From Propioniciclava sinopodophylli (GTDB lineage: Bacteria; Actinomycetota; Actinomycetes; Propionibacteriales; Propionibacteriaceae), in assembly GCF_004324755.1 (NCBI RefSeq), contig NZ_SDMQ01000001.1, forward strand, positions 390,814 through 454,813: a stretch of DNA of 64,000 nt, in the 5' to 3' direction. This document shows positions 16,952-27,386 of the stretch, in pieces (position 1 is the first letter of the stretch; the number at the start of each line of letters is the position of its first letter). Made by a program: the position numbers and the translations under genes. Below the pieces are notes generated by a model, which had not been told where the DNA came from, did not search any database, and was given only the letters and a program-made list of their open reading frames with translations.

Positions 16952-18400
16952 GTGACCTCAGATTTCGCACGCCTCGGCGTGCCCTCCTCGCTCGTCTCCG
17001 TCCTGAACGAGCGTGGCATCCAGACCCCCACCCCGATCCAGGCGGCCACGCTGCCCGACTCGCTGGCCGGACGCGACGTCCTCGGCCGCGGGCGCACCGG
17101 ATCGGGCAAGACCTTCGCCTTCGCGCTGCCCGTCGTGACGCGCCTGGCCGACCCGACCAACCCGACCTCGCGCAAGCGGCCCTCCTCGGGGCGTCCGCGC
17201 GCGCTGATCCTGGCCCCCACCCGCGAGCTCGCCGCCCAGATCGCCGAATCCTTCGAGGGGCTGACCAAGGCGTCCCGGCTGTCGCTGCTGACGATCTTCG
17301 GCGGCGTGAACCAGAACCCGCAGGTCCGCGCGCTGCAGGCCGGCGTCGACGTGCTGGTCGCCACCCCGGGCCGCCTGCTCGACCTGCGTGACCAGGGTCA
17401 CCTGCGCCTCGACGCGGTCGAGGTGACCGTCATCGACGAGGCCGACCACATGAGCGACATGGGCTTCCTGCCCGGGGTCAAGAAGATCCTCTCCGCCACG
17501 CCGGCGCGGTCGCAGCGCCTGCTGTTCTCGGCGACCCTCGACAACGCGGTGAACGTGCTCGTCAAGCAGTTCCTGCACGACCCGGTCGTCCACGAGGCCG
17601 ACTCCGCGCAGTCCCCGGTGGCGACCATGGAGCACCACGTGCTCACCGTCAGCGCCGCCGAGCGCTCGGACGTCATCGCCGATCTCGCCGCCGCCCCGGG
17701 GCGGACGATCCTGTTCACCCGCACCAAGCACGGTGCCAAGAAGCTGGCGAAGCAGCTCAACGGTCGCGGCATCCCCGCCGTCGACCTGCACGGCAACCTC
17801 TCCCAGAACGCCCGCGTGCGGAACCTGGAGGCCTTCGACTCCGGCCGCGTCGAGACGCTGGTCGCTACCGACATCGCCGCCCGCGGCATCCACGTCGACG
17901 ACGTGGCGCTGGTCGTCCACGCCGACCCGCCCACCGAGCACAAGGCCTACCTGCACCGTTCGGGCCGCACGGCACGCGCCGGCTCGTCCGGCACCGTGAT
18001 CACGATCGCCACGCCCGACCAGCGCGGTGACGTGCAGGGGCTCATGCGCGCGGCGAAGATCAGCCCGACCGTGACCGCGGCGTCCGATGCGATCCTGCGT
18101 GAGCTCGCGCCGGGGGAGCGCCTGGTGTTCTCGGCGGCCGAGGTCGCCGACAGGACGCCTGCACCCGCCCAGCCGACACCGCCGAAGCGCGCCTCGGGGC
18201 GCGGAGGGCGTGGAGGCGCGTCGGCGCCCACGTCGTCCCGTCCGCAGGCCTCGCGCGGTCACCAGGCCCCCCGGGCGCAGCAGGCCCCGCGCGGGCAGCG
18301 AGGTGGGGGCACGGCCTCCGGCGCCGCGCCGAGCGGCTCGAACCGCGGTGCGGCCACCTTCTCCGCGTCGGCCGGGAGGGCCACCCGCCGCTCTCGCTGA
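16952..18400 (+). CDS. DEAD-box ATP-dependent RNA helicase
   Basis: A 482-residue RNA helicase. Motifs in order: Q motif (GIQTPTPIQAATLP), motif I GRTGSGKT with Lys53, PTREL, TPGR, DEAD at 162-165, SAT, and motif VI HRSGRTARAG. The last ~75 residues are low-complexity, rich in Arg, Gly, Ser, Ala and Gln (RGGRGG and repeated QAPR), an RNA-binding tail. It unwinds structured RNA, for example in ribosome assembly or at low temperature. GTG 16952 places the Q motif at the usual distance from the N-terminus; the ribosome site (GAAAGAA) is weak. Confidence 0.92.
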   Translation: MTSDFARLGVPSSLVSVLNERGIQTPTPIQAATLPDSLAGRDVLGRGRTGSGKTFAFALPVVTRLADPTNPTSRKRPSSGRPRALILAPTRELAAQIAESFEGLTKASRLSLLTIFGGVNQNPQVRALQAGVDVLVATPGRLLDLRDQGHLRLDAVEVTVIDEADHMSDMGFLPGVKKILSATPARSQRLLFSATLDNAVNVLVKQFLHDPVVHEADSAQSPVATMEHHVLTVSAAERSDVIADLAAAPGRTILFTRTKHGAKKLAKQLNGRGIPAVDLHGNLSQNARVRNLEAFDSGRVETLVATDIAARGIHVDDVALVVHADPPTEHKAYLHRSGRTARAGSSGTVITIATPDQRGDVQGLMRAAKISPTVTAASDAILRELAPGERLVFSAAEVADRTPAPAQPTPPKRASGRGGRGGASAPTSSRPQASRGHQAPRAQQAPRGQRGGGTASGAAPSGSNRGAATFSASAGRATRRSR

Positions 18401-18424
18401 GTGGGAGCGGGCTTCGGGTAACGA

Positions 18425-18518
18425 AGTGACGGTCAGCCGCCTCTGGAGTCGCGACCTGCCCTTCCGTTGGGCGGGAGGTCGGCGCAGTCACGAGATTGAG
18501 AGGCGGCTGAGCGTCACT
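18425..18518. repeat. 94-bp nested palindrome
   Basis: Outer 20-base arms at 18425-18444 and 18499-18518 match with one mismatch. The loop holds a second stem built on CGACCTGCCC and GGGCGGGAGGTCG. It lies between the helicase stop and the broken MFS gene and overlaps the end of the latter. It may be a bidirectional terminator or a miniature element. Confidence 0.75.
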
Positions 18519-19604
18519 TTCGTCTGGGCCGTCGTCCGGGCCCATGCGTGGCTGCCGGGCGCCGCTTTGCGCGCGACCGGGCGGGGCTTGGAGATCGTGA
18601 GCACGACCGCTGCAGCGCCCAGGCAGAGGGCTGCGGCGAGCAGCCACGCGTCCTGGTAGCCGCCGGTCGACGACCGGATCAGGCCGGCGACCGTGGCGCC
18701 GGCCCCCGCACCGATCATGTGTGAGGCGAACATCCTGCCGGAGCGCTCGAGGCCGAAGTGCTGGCGGCACAGTGCGACGGTCGGAGGACCGTCGCGACCC
18801 AGTCGAGCCCGTAGAAGACGCTGAAGAACCACAGGCCCAGCCCGATGTCGGCGGCCATCACGACCGGCAGGGCGAACATGCCGAAGTCGTCGGCGGCCGG
18901 GATGAAGTGGGTCTGGATCAGCCCGTTGGTGCGCCAGCCGCACACGAGGAGGACACGACCACGGGCCAGAACGGCCAGCGGCCCAGGGCGTCCCTGAGCG
19001 TGCCAAGCGCCAGCGCCACCGGTCCCGGCGTGGGCCCCTCGGCGGGCTCGCTGCGCGGGTCGGGCGGGAGCGGGGCGTCGAGCGTGAGGTCGGCCGCGCC
19101 GTAGGGGCGCAGCCCCACGTCGGCGGGCCGGTCGCCCAGTAGCCAGTGCACGAACGGCACGAGGGCTAACGAGGCGACCGCGACGGCGCCCGCCGCCCAG
19201 CGTCAGCCCGGCCGGTCGGCGAGCACCGCGATGAGCGGCAGGAAGCTGAGCTGGCCCGTCGCGTTCGCCGCCGAGAAGATGTCCGTCTCAAAGCCGCGGT
19301 GGGTGTCGAACCAGCGGTTCGCCACGATCGCGCCGAGCACGAGCGCCATCGCGCCGGTGCCGACGCCGATGAAGACGCCCCAGAGGATCCACAGCTGCCA
19401 GGCGCTGGTCATCACCGTGGTCAGGAGGCTCGCGACGCCAACGATGGTGAGGGGCGCCGCGACCGTCCGTCGGGCGCCCCAGCTCCATGATCGCGGCGGC
19501 GAACGGTGCGGTGAGCCCGCAGAGGACGAGGTTGACCGACACGGCCCCGGACGTGACGGTCCGCGACCAGCCGAACTCGGTTTCGATGGGCAGAAACAGC
19601 ACCC
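18488..19604 (-). pseudogene. MFS transporter, broken by several frameshifts
   Basis: On the minus strand, pieces of one MFS permease lie in order but in different frames: LFLPIETEFGWSRTVTSGA from ~19602, then VASLLTTVMTSAWQLWILWG with a stop at 19203, then WLLGDRPADVGLRPYG near 19130, FALPVVMAADIGLGLWFFSV near 18860, and a last helix near 18600. The EFGWSR and GDRPADVGLRPYG blocks are typical of monocarboxylate/oxalate-type MFS proteins. At least three frame changes plus a stop rule out a full product unless the sequence is faulty. The first helix is also missing. Confidence 0.75.
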
Positions 19605-19611
19605 GGTGGAC

Positions 19612-19842
19612 GAGCGGGGGGCGTCAGTGTTCTGGGCGGGACGCGAGGCGCACATGCCCGCGCGCAAAATCGAGGTGGTCGACGTGATCGGTGCCGGCGA
19701 CGCCCTGTGCGCCGGCTACCTGTCCGCACGCTTGGACGGGCTCGACCCCGGAGCCGCGCTGGCGCGGGGCGTTGATGTCGCCGCGGCGTGCGTGGGGAGT
19801 GCGGGGGACTGGGAGGGTCTGTCCCACCGACACGTGGATTAG
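19612..19842 (+). pseudogene. C-terminal fragment of a PfkB-family sugar kinase
   Basis: About 75 residues match the end of a ribokinase-fold enzyme: VVDVIGAGDALCAGYLSARL carries the GAGD anion-hole/catalytic motif, and GDWEGL near the end is typical of 2-keto-3-deoxygluconate kinases. No N-terminal part exists upstream, where the frame runs into the antisense of the broken MFS gene. It is therefore a remnant, left by a deletion that joined it to the transporter wreck. It ends about 30 bases before the clpB operator. Confidence 0.7.
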
Positions 19843-19874
19843 GGGCCAACAAGTGGAGTACTGGGGGCGCACTA

Positions 19875-19899
19875 AAGTTGAGTCTGATGTACTCAACTT
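19875..19899. promoter_or_regulatory. HAIR operator (HspR site) upstream of clpB
   Basis: AAGTTGAGT, seven bases, ACTCAACTT: perfect nine-base arms. The established HspR-associated inverted repeat is CTTGAGT-N7-ACTCAAG, and the core and spacing match. The left arm overlaps a TTGAGT -35 element, so HspR binding would block the promoter. This places clpB in the heat-shock regulon. Confidence 0.88.
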
Positions 19900-19926
19900 A
19901 TGTTCTCCACAGGAGGAACGCCCCGC

Positions 19927-22503
<2,577 letters not shown>

Positions 22504-22523
22504 TCCGGTCGACCCGCAGGGCC

Positions 22524-22568
22524 GACACTCGACCCCTCCCGGAGGTGCTCCGGGAGGGGTCGAGTGTC
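22524..22568 (+). terminator. strong hairpin after clpB
   Basis: Perfect 21-base arms (22524-22544 and 22548-22568) around a three-base loop, beginning GACACTCGACCCC. There is no T-run. A 22-base segment just before and into this hairpin (22512-22533) is repeated with one mismatch at 23189-23210. Confidence 0.75.
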
Positions 22569-22640
22569 GTTCGTGCGGTTGTCCACAGGGGTGGGCTGCG
22601 GGTTCTTCCGGGTCGCGGCGCGTCCTGCTGGGATGGATCC

Positions 22641-23246
22641 ATGCACCTCACCGGGCGCGCTGCGGCCGAGATCGGGGGCTGGACCGACCTCGGCCGCCCC
22701 ACGGCGCTCGACGTCGCCACGCCGCGGGTGCACGACGCCTGCCGAGGCGTGTGTCTCGAGCGGCGCCGGATTCCGCGCAGCCTGGTCCGGACGGTGGACG
22801 GGGTGCGCATCACCACCTTCCCGCTGACGGCGCTCGACCTCGTGCGCGACCGGCCGTGGTCGCGGCTGGAGTGCGCGGCCCACGTCCTCCTGCGGGACGC
22901 CGCGATCACGGGCTGGCGCGCGAACAGGGCGATCTCCGCGGGCCCCGGGGACCGGATCGGGTATGGCGACCTGGTGTTCGAGGACCTGTGGCTCGTCGTC
23001 GAACTCGACGGTGTCGGCCACCACTCCGCCGACGGGGACGCCGCGCGCGACCGGGCGCGTGACCTGCGGATGGCGCGGCTGGGGTGGGAGGTGTTGCGCC
23101 TGGGGAGCGCGGTCGTGTTCAAGACGCCCCAGGAGTTCGTCGCGATCGTGCGTGACGTGCTGCGGACGCGGGAGCGACGGCGACCGAAACCCGCAGGACC
23201 GACACTCGACGGCCCCCGGGAGGCATCCGGGGGCCGTCGAGTGTAG
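22641..23246 (+). CDS. DUF559 (Vsr-like endonuclease fold) protein
   Basis: A 201-residue protein whose C-terminal half is a DUF559 domain: VELDGVGHHSADGDAARDRARD followed by LRMARLGWEVLRLG. This is the restriction-endonuclease fold related to very-short-patch repair nucleases. The N-terminal ~100 residues are shorter than in the usual ~300-residue actinobacterial members, which carry an AbiEi-like helix-turn-helix. The protein may therefore be truncated. ATG 22641 follows GGATGG. The last 15 codons run through the downstream hairpin. The gene lies between 22-base direct repeats about 680 bases apart. Its role is unknown; defence or DNA repair are possible. Confidence 0.75.
   Translation: MHLTGRAAAEIGGWTDLGRPTALDVATPRVHDACRGVCLERRRIPRSLVRTVDGVRITTFPLTALDLVRDRPWSRLECAAHVLLRDAAITGWRANRAISAGPGDRIGYGDLVFEDLWLVVELDGVGHHSADGDAARDRARDLRMARLGWEVLRLGSAVVFKTPQEFVAIVRDVLRTRERRRPKPAGPTLDGPREASGGRRV
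23202..23244 (+). terminator. hairpin overlapping the end of the DUF559 gene
   Basis: ACACTCGACGGCCCCCGG (23202-23219) pairs with 23227-23244. It shares the ACACTCGAC start with the hairpin after clpB. Because it lies inside the coding end, it encodes the low-complexity C-terminus. It also separates the gene from the convergent P-type ATPase. Confidence 0.7.
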
Positions 23247-23258
23247 GCGCTGCGGGTA

Positions 23259-25151
23259 TCAGGCCACGGCGACGACCTCCGCGGGACGTGAGGCCTGCTG
23301 CTCAGCCGGGGTCGCGGGGCGGCGGGCGGCCCGCAGGAGGCGCATGCCGTTCAGGATCACGACGATGACGGACGCCTCGTGCACCAGCATGCCGATGGCC
23401 ATGGTCACGCCACCGAGCAGGACGCCGGCGAGGAGCGTGCCGACCGTGATCATGGCGATCCAGATGTTCTGGCGCATCACCGAGATGGTGCGGCGAGCCA
23501 GGCCGATGGCGTGCGCCACCTTGTCGAGCCGGCTGGTCATCAGGGCGATGTCGGCGGTCTCGACGGCGAGCGGTGAACCGGCCGCGCCCATCGCGATGCC
23601 CACGTCGGCCAGCGCCAGGGCGGGGGCGTCGTTGACGCCGTCGCCGACCATCGCGACCTTGAGCCCCTCGGCCTGAAGGGCGCGCACGGCGTCCAGCTTG
23701 TCCTCGGGGAGGAGCCCGGCACGGACCTCGTCGATGCCGACCTGGGCGGCCACGGCGTTCGCGATCTCGGCGGTGTCGCCGGTCAGCATGACGACCCGCT
23801 TCACGCCGGCGGCGTGGAGAGCGGCGACGACGTCGCGCGCCTCGTCGCGGAGGCGGTCGGCCACACCGATGGCGCCGATGGGCTGCCCGTCGAGGGCCAC
23901 CAGCAGGGGCGTCCGGCCGTTGCCGGCCAACCCGGTGGCCGAGGCGTCGGCGTCTGGGGTGAGGCTGCCGCCCAGCAGGGCGCGGTTGCCGACGGTGACC
24001 GTGCGGCCGCCTGCCACGGCGATGATCCCTTGCCCGGGGACGGTGGTGACTTGGTCGGGCACCGCCGGCACCGGCAGGCCACGCTCGGCCGCGGCGGCGA
24101 GCACGGGGGCGGCCAGTGGGTGGCTGGAGCCGGCCTCGGCGCGGGCGGCCCAGGTGAGCACCTCGGCGTCCGTCCAGCCGTCGAAGGCGATGAGGTCGGT
24201 CAGCTCGGGGCGTCCCTCGGTGAGGGTGCCGGTCTTGTCGAACCCCACGGCGTCCACCTTGGCGGCGGTCTCGAGGAACTCCCCACCCTTGATCAGGACA
24301 CCGTCACGGGCGGCGCGACCGATGCCGGCGACCAGCGCGACGGGCACCGAGATCACCAGGGCGCCGGGGCAGCCGATGACCAGCAGCGTGAGCGCGAGGG
24401 CGACGTCGCGGCTGATGAGGCCGGCGACCACGGCGAGCACGATGATGCCCGGGGTGTACCACGTGGAGAACTTCTCCATGAACTGTTGGGTGCGGGCCTT
24501 GGCCTCCTGCGCCTCCTCGACGCGGTGGATGATGCGGGCCAGCGTGGTGTCGGCACCCGCGCCGGTCGTGCTGACCTGCAGGAAGCCGTCCGTGACGATC
24601 GTGCCGGCGAAGACCTTGTCGCCCTCGACGCGCTCGGCGGGCATCGACTCGCCCGTGATGGACGCCTCGTCGATGGCCGCGTGGCCGGTCGCGATGGTGC
24701 CGTCGACCGGGACGGTCTCGCCGTGCTTGATGACGACGACCTCGCCGACCCCGACCTGGTGGGCCGGCACCTCGACCTGCTCGCCGTGCCGCAGGACGGT
24801 GGCGGTGGTCGGCGCCGACTCGATGAGACCGGCCAGGGCCGAGCGGGTGCGGGCCAAGGTGGCGTCCTCGAGTGCGTGGCCGATGGCGAACAGGAAGGTG
24901 ACTGCGGCGGCCTCCCAGTACTCGCCGATGACGAGCGCGCCGATCATGGCGATCGAGACCAGCAGGTCGATGCCGATCGTGCGGGCCCGCAGTGAGCGGT
25001 ACGCGCCGCGCAGGACGGGGATGCCGGCCACGACGGCGGCGGCGATCATCAGGGGGTCGGCGGCGACGGGGGCGACCTGGCCGGCCAGCCAGGAGGCGGC
25101 GATCAGCGTCCCGGACAGCGCCGGAACGGCCCAGCGATGGACGCGGGACAT
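23259..25151 (-). CDS. heavy-metal-translocating P-type ATPase (P1B)
   Basis: A 630-residue metal exporter of the cytoplasmic membrane. The membrane metal site is CPG (Cys261-Pro262-Gly263) instead of the usual CPC. The phosphorylation site is DKTGT with Asp305; SSHPLAAP carries the P1B HP motif, and GDGVNDAPALA is the hinge. There is no N-terminal metal-binding domain; a separate HMA protein is encoded just upstream. The likely substrate is a divalent metal (Cd, Zn, Co or similar) or copper; the CPG variant leaves this open. ATG 25151 follows GAGGAAA. The operon is divergent from an FNR-like regulator. Confidence 0.9.
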   Translation of the reverse strand: MSRVHRWAVPALSGTLIAASWLAGQVAPVAADPLMIAAAVVAGIPVLRGAYRSLRARTIGIDLLVSIAMIGALVIGEYWEAAAVTFLFAIGHALEDATLARTRSALAGLIESAPTTATVLRHGEQVEVPAHQVGVGEVVVIKHGETVPVDGTIATGHAAIDEASITGESMPAERVEGDKVFAGTIVTDGFLQVSTTGAGADTTLARIIHRVEEAQEAKARTQQFMEKFSTWYTPGIIVLAVVAGLISRDVALALTLLVIGCPGALVISVPVALVAGIGRAARDGVLIKGGEFLETAAKVDAVGFDKTGTLTEGRPELTDLIAFDGWTDAEVLTWAARAEAGSSHPLAAPVLAAAAERGLPVPAVPDQVTTVPGQGIIAVAGGRTVTVGNRALLGGSLTPDADASATGLAGNGRTPLLVALDGQPIGAIGVADRLRDEARDVVAALHAAGVKRVVMLTGDTAEIANAVAAQVGIDEVRAGLLPEDKLDAVRALQAEGLKVAMVGDGVNDAPALALADVGIAMGAAGSPLAVETADIALMTSRLDKVAHAIGLARRTISVMRQNIWIAMITVGTLLAGVLLGGVTMAIGMLVHEASVIVVILNGMRLLRAARRPATPAEQQASRPAEVVAVA

Positions 25152-25176
25152 GGGGGTTTCCTCTCGGATCGTGGGA

Positions 25177-25407
25177 TCAGAACGCGGAAGGGCGGGCGGT
25201 GTAGCCGGCCTTCTTGATGGCGGAGACCAGCCCGTCGACCGAGGTGGCCGACTCGTCGTGGTCGACCTCGATGCGCGAGGTGGCGAAGTGGACGGTCGCA
25301 TCGCTCACGCCCGGCAGCTTCGTCAGGATCTTCTCGATCTTGGAGACGCAGGAGGGGCAGGTGAAGCCCTCGGCGCGGAGGAGCGTGCGGGTGGGGGTTG
25401 CGGTCAT
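25177..25407 (-). CDS. heavy-metal-associated (HMA) domain metallochaperone
   Basis: A 76-residue single-domain protein with the metal-binding loop GFTCPSCVSKIE (CxxC). The rest is a typical beta-alpha-beta-beta-alpha-beta pattern ending AGYTARPSAF. It resembles CopZ and should carry metal to the P-type ATPase encoded 25 bases downstream, which lacks its own HMA domain. ATG 25407 follows GGGAACGAG. An FNR-type box sits upstream at a distance that fits activation. Confidence 0.87.
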   Translation of the reverse strand: MTATPTRTLLRAEGFTCPSCVSKIEKILTKLPGVSDATVHFATSRIEVDHDESATSVDGLVSAIKKAGYTARPSAF

Positions 25408-25455
25408 GGTCTCGTTCCCTTCGTGTGGGCCGCGGTGGTGTCGGCCGATGTCTTG

Positions 25456-25461
25456 AAGGTA
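25456..25461 (-). promoter_or_regulatory. -10 box of the HMA/P-type ATPase operon
   Basis: TACCTT on the minus strand. A start about 25449 would place the centre of the FNR box at -41.5, the classical activation position. The start site is inferred. Confidence 0.45.
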
Positions 25462-25475
25462 AGAAGATTCGGGGT

Positions 25476-25481
25476 TACGGT
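25476..25481 (+). promoter_or_regulatory. -10 box of the Crp/Fnr regulator gene (leaderless)
   Basis: TACGGT ends seven bases before GTG 25489. The FNR box overlaps the predicted transcription start. Confidence 0.5.
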
Positions 25482-25483
25482 CC

Positions 25484-25497
25484 TTGACGTGGATCAA
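25484..25497. promoter_or_regulatory. FNR-type operator TTGAC-N4-ATCAA
   Basis: TTGACGTGGATCAA differs from the established consensus TTGAT-N4-ATCAA by one base. It overlaps the start codon of the Crp/Fnr gene (likely autorepression) and lies upstream of the metal-ATPase operon (likely activation). Confidence 0.75.
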
Positions 25498-26181
25498 GTT
25501 TCCGAGCACGAGGACACCTGCGTCGCGCGGGTGCCGATCTTCCGCGGCCTGACACCCGCGCAGCAGCACGAGGTGGCCGGTTTCGCCCGCCCGGTGCGCG
25601 CGCCGAAAGGGTCGCTGCTGCAGGCGGCCGGGGCCGAGCAGAAGCGCCTGGTGGTGCTGCACTCGGGCCGCATCCGGCTGGTGCACGTCCTGGAGAACGG
25701 GCGCGAGCAGGTCGTCCGGGTCGCCGAGCCCGGGGACGCGGTGGGGGAGACGTCGTTCCTGCTGGGGCGGCGTCCGGAGCACTTCGCCTACGCGGACGCC
25801 GACGTGACGCTCTGCACGTTCGACCACGCCGACCTGGCCAGGCTCGTGGCGTCCTACCCGCCGATCGCCGTCCGCATGCTGCAGGTCGCCACCGAGCGCC
25901 TGCTGTCGGCCGAGCGCATGCTGGCCGCCTTCGCCAGCACCGACGTCGGGACGCGCGTGGCCGCCTACCTGCTCGACCAGCCCTCGGCGGTCGTGGACAG
26001 GCGCACCGTGGTCCGCCTGCCGATGGCGAAGAAGGACGTGGCGTCCTACCTCGGCACCACGCCCGAGACCCTCAGCCGCCGCCTCGCCGACCTCGTCGCC
26101 GACGGCGTCGTCGAGCTGTCCGGACGCCGCGAGGTGGTCATCCTGGACGCCGACCGGCTCGTGGAGCGGGCGACGCCGTAG
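25489..26181 (+). CDS. Crp/Fnr family transcriptional regulator
   Basis: A 230-residue regulator with an N-terminal cyclic-nucleotide-binding-like beta roll (LLQAAGAEQKRLVVLHSGRI, then PGDAVGETSFLLG) and a C-terminal winged helix. The recognition helix TPETLSRRL carries the E-x2-SR residues that read TTGA half-sites, and such a box lies at the promoter. Only one N-terminal cysteine (in EDTCVARVPIF) is present, so it is not an FNR with a four-cysteine cluster. GTG 25489 is needed to include the conserved CVARVPIF segment and fits a leaderless promoter. It probably controls the divergent metal-export operon in response to redox, oxygen or metal stress; the signal is unknown. Confidence 0.85.
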   Translation: MDQVSEHEDTCVARVPIFRGLTPAQQHEVAGFARPVRAPKGSLLQAAGAEQKRLVVLHSGRIRLVHVLENGREQVVRVAEPGDAVGETSFLLGRRPEHFAYADADVTLCTFDHADLARLVASYPPIAVRMLQVATERLLSAERMLAAFASTDVGTRVAAYLLDQPSAVVDRRTVVRLPMAKKDVASYLGTTPETLSRRLADLVADGVVELSGRREVVILDADRLVERATP

Positions 26182-26202
26182 CCCCCGGCGTCCGTCAGGG
26201 GA

Positions 26203-26367
26203 TCAGTGGCGGGCGTGCGGGCGGTAGGTGAGCAGCAGGTCTCCGCGCTCGGTGACCTCGTGGTCGACCAGCTCGAGGCGCTGCACGTCGTCGTGGCCGT
26301 GCATGAGGTCGCGGCCCATGGCGCCGTCGACCGAACTGAATAGGTGGGCGGTGAGCGTGCGGGGCAT
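26203..26367 (-). pseudogene. 54-codon remnant of a RibD/dihydrofolate-reductase-like protein
   Basis: ATG 26367 has an excellent AGGAGGT site, and the product starts MPRTLTAHLFSSVDG, the typical opening of the RibD_C family. After about 25 residues it jumps to LELVDHEVTERGDLLLTYRP, which resembles the very end of the same family. The central ~130 residues are missing without a frameshift, consistent with an internal deletion. It may still be translated as a short peptide. An unrelated small protein is possible. Confidence 0.5.
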
Positions 26368-26446
26368 GGGTCTACCTCCTGACGACATTCTGGGGTCGGA
26401 CGCCCCGGGTGCGCCATGGGGGGTCCCGCAGCGCGGCTCGGCTGGC

Positions 26447-26452
26447 TAGGGT
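26447..26452 (+). promoter_or_regulatory. -10 box of the hydrolase gene
   Basis: TAGGGT lies 37 bases before ATG 26490, leaving a leader with a GAGGAGG ribosome site. Confidence 0.4.
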
Positions 26453-26489
26453 CGTGAAGGTAGACGCCCGACGACGAGGAGGCCGCAGC

Positions 26490-27320
26490 ATGCCGTACGT
26501 GACGATCCCCGACGACACCCCGATCCAGCTGTACTACGAGGACTCCGGAGGTGACGGCCGTCCGGTCGTGCTGATCCACGGGTGGCCGCTGTCGACGGAG
26601 GCGTGGGCGGGGCAGGTCCCGACGCTGGTGGACGCGGGCTACCGCGCCATCGCCTACGACCGCCGCGGGTTCGGGCGTTCGGACAAGGCGCCGGACGGCT
26701 ACGAGTACGACACGCTGGCGTCCGACCTGCAGCACCTGGTGACCGAGCTCGACCTGACCGGCGCGGTGTTGGTCGGGTTCTCGATGGGTGGTGGCGAGGT
26801 CGCGCGGTACATCGGCCGCTACGGCGAGTCGCGGCTGGCCGGCGCGGTGCTGGCCTCGGCGATCACCCCGGCGCTGTGCATCACCGACGACAACCCCGAC
26901 GGCGCCATGCCGATGTCCGGGTTCGGCGGGCTGCGCGACGAGTGCCGGGGCGACCGGGACGCGTTCGTGGAGAAGTTCATGACCTGGTTCTTCTCGAACC
27001 CGTCGGAGATGACGATCGGTGACGACCAATTCCGCGACGTGCTGCGTGTGGCCGCCCAGGGCTCCGACAAGGCGCTGCGGGACACGATCATCGCGTGGGC
27101 CACGGACTTCCGCGAGGACGTCGCGAAGTTCACCGTGCCGACGCTCGTGATCCACGGGGACGCGGACAACAACGTCCCGTTCCCGGCGTCCGGCCAGCGC
27201 GCGGCGCAGCTGATCGAGGGCTCCCGCCTGCACGTGGTGGCCGGCGGGCCGCACGGCGTGAACGTCTCGCACGCCGACGAGTTCAACGCCGTCCTGCTGG
27301 ATTTCCTCGGCTCGCTCTGA
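26490..27320 (+). CDS. alpha/beta hydrolase, chloroperoxidase / haloperoxidase-like
   Basis: A 276-residue hydrolase similar to cofactor-free haloperoxidases and related esterases. The nucleophile Ser98 is in VGFSMGGGE, the acid Asp226 in HGDADNNVP and the base His255 in GGPHGVN. The oxyanion region is IHGWPLSTEAW. All catalytic parts are in place and the length is normal. ATG 26490 follows GAGGAGG closely. It is transcribed alone; the true substrate cannot be read from the sequence. It acts in the cytoplasm because no signal peptide is present. Confidence 0.88.
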   Translation: MPYVTIPDDTPIQLYYEDSGGDGRPVVLIHGWPLSTEAWAGQVPTLVDAGYRAIAYDRRGFGRSDKAPDGYEYDTLASDLQHLVTELDLTGAVLVGFSMGGGEVARYIGRYGESRLAGAVLASAITPALCITDDNPDGAMPMSGFGGLRDECRGDRDAFVEKFMTWFFSNPSEMTIGDDQFRDVLRVAAQGSDKALRDTIIAWATDFREDVAKFTVPTLVIHGDADNNVPFPASGQRAAQLIEGSRLHVVAGGPHGVNVSHADEFNAVLLDFLGSL

Positions 27321-27321
27321 C

Positions 27322-27362
27322 CGCCGAGGGCTTGGGTTCGGTGGGCCGAGGGCTTGGGTTCG
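27322..27362. repeat. intergenic repeat, CCGAGGGCTTGGGTT family
   Basis: Two direct copies of CCGAGGGCTTGGGTTC separated by a few bases, between the hydrolase stop and the next promoter. Confidence 0.75.
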
Positions 27363-27373
27363 CCCGATCGCGG

Positions 27374-27379
27374 TAGCGT
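27374..27379 (+). promoter_or_regulatory. -10 box of the spermidine-synthase-like gene (leaderless)
   Basis: TAGCGT ends seven bases before ATG 27387. Confidence 0.5.
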
Positions 27380-27386
27380 CGGGGCC

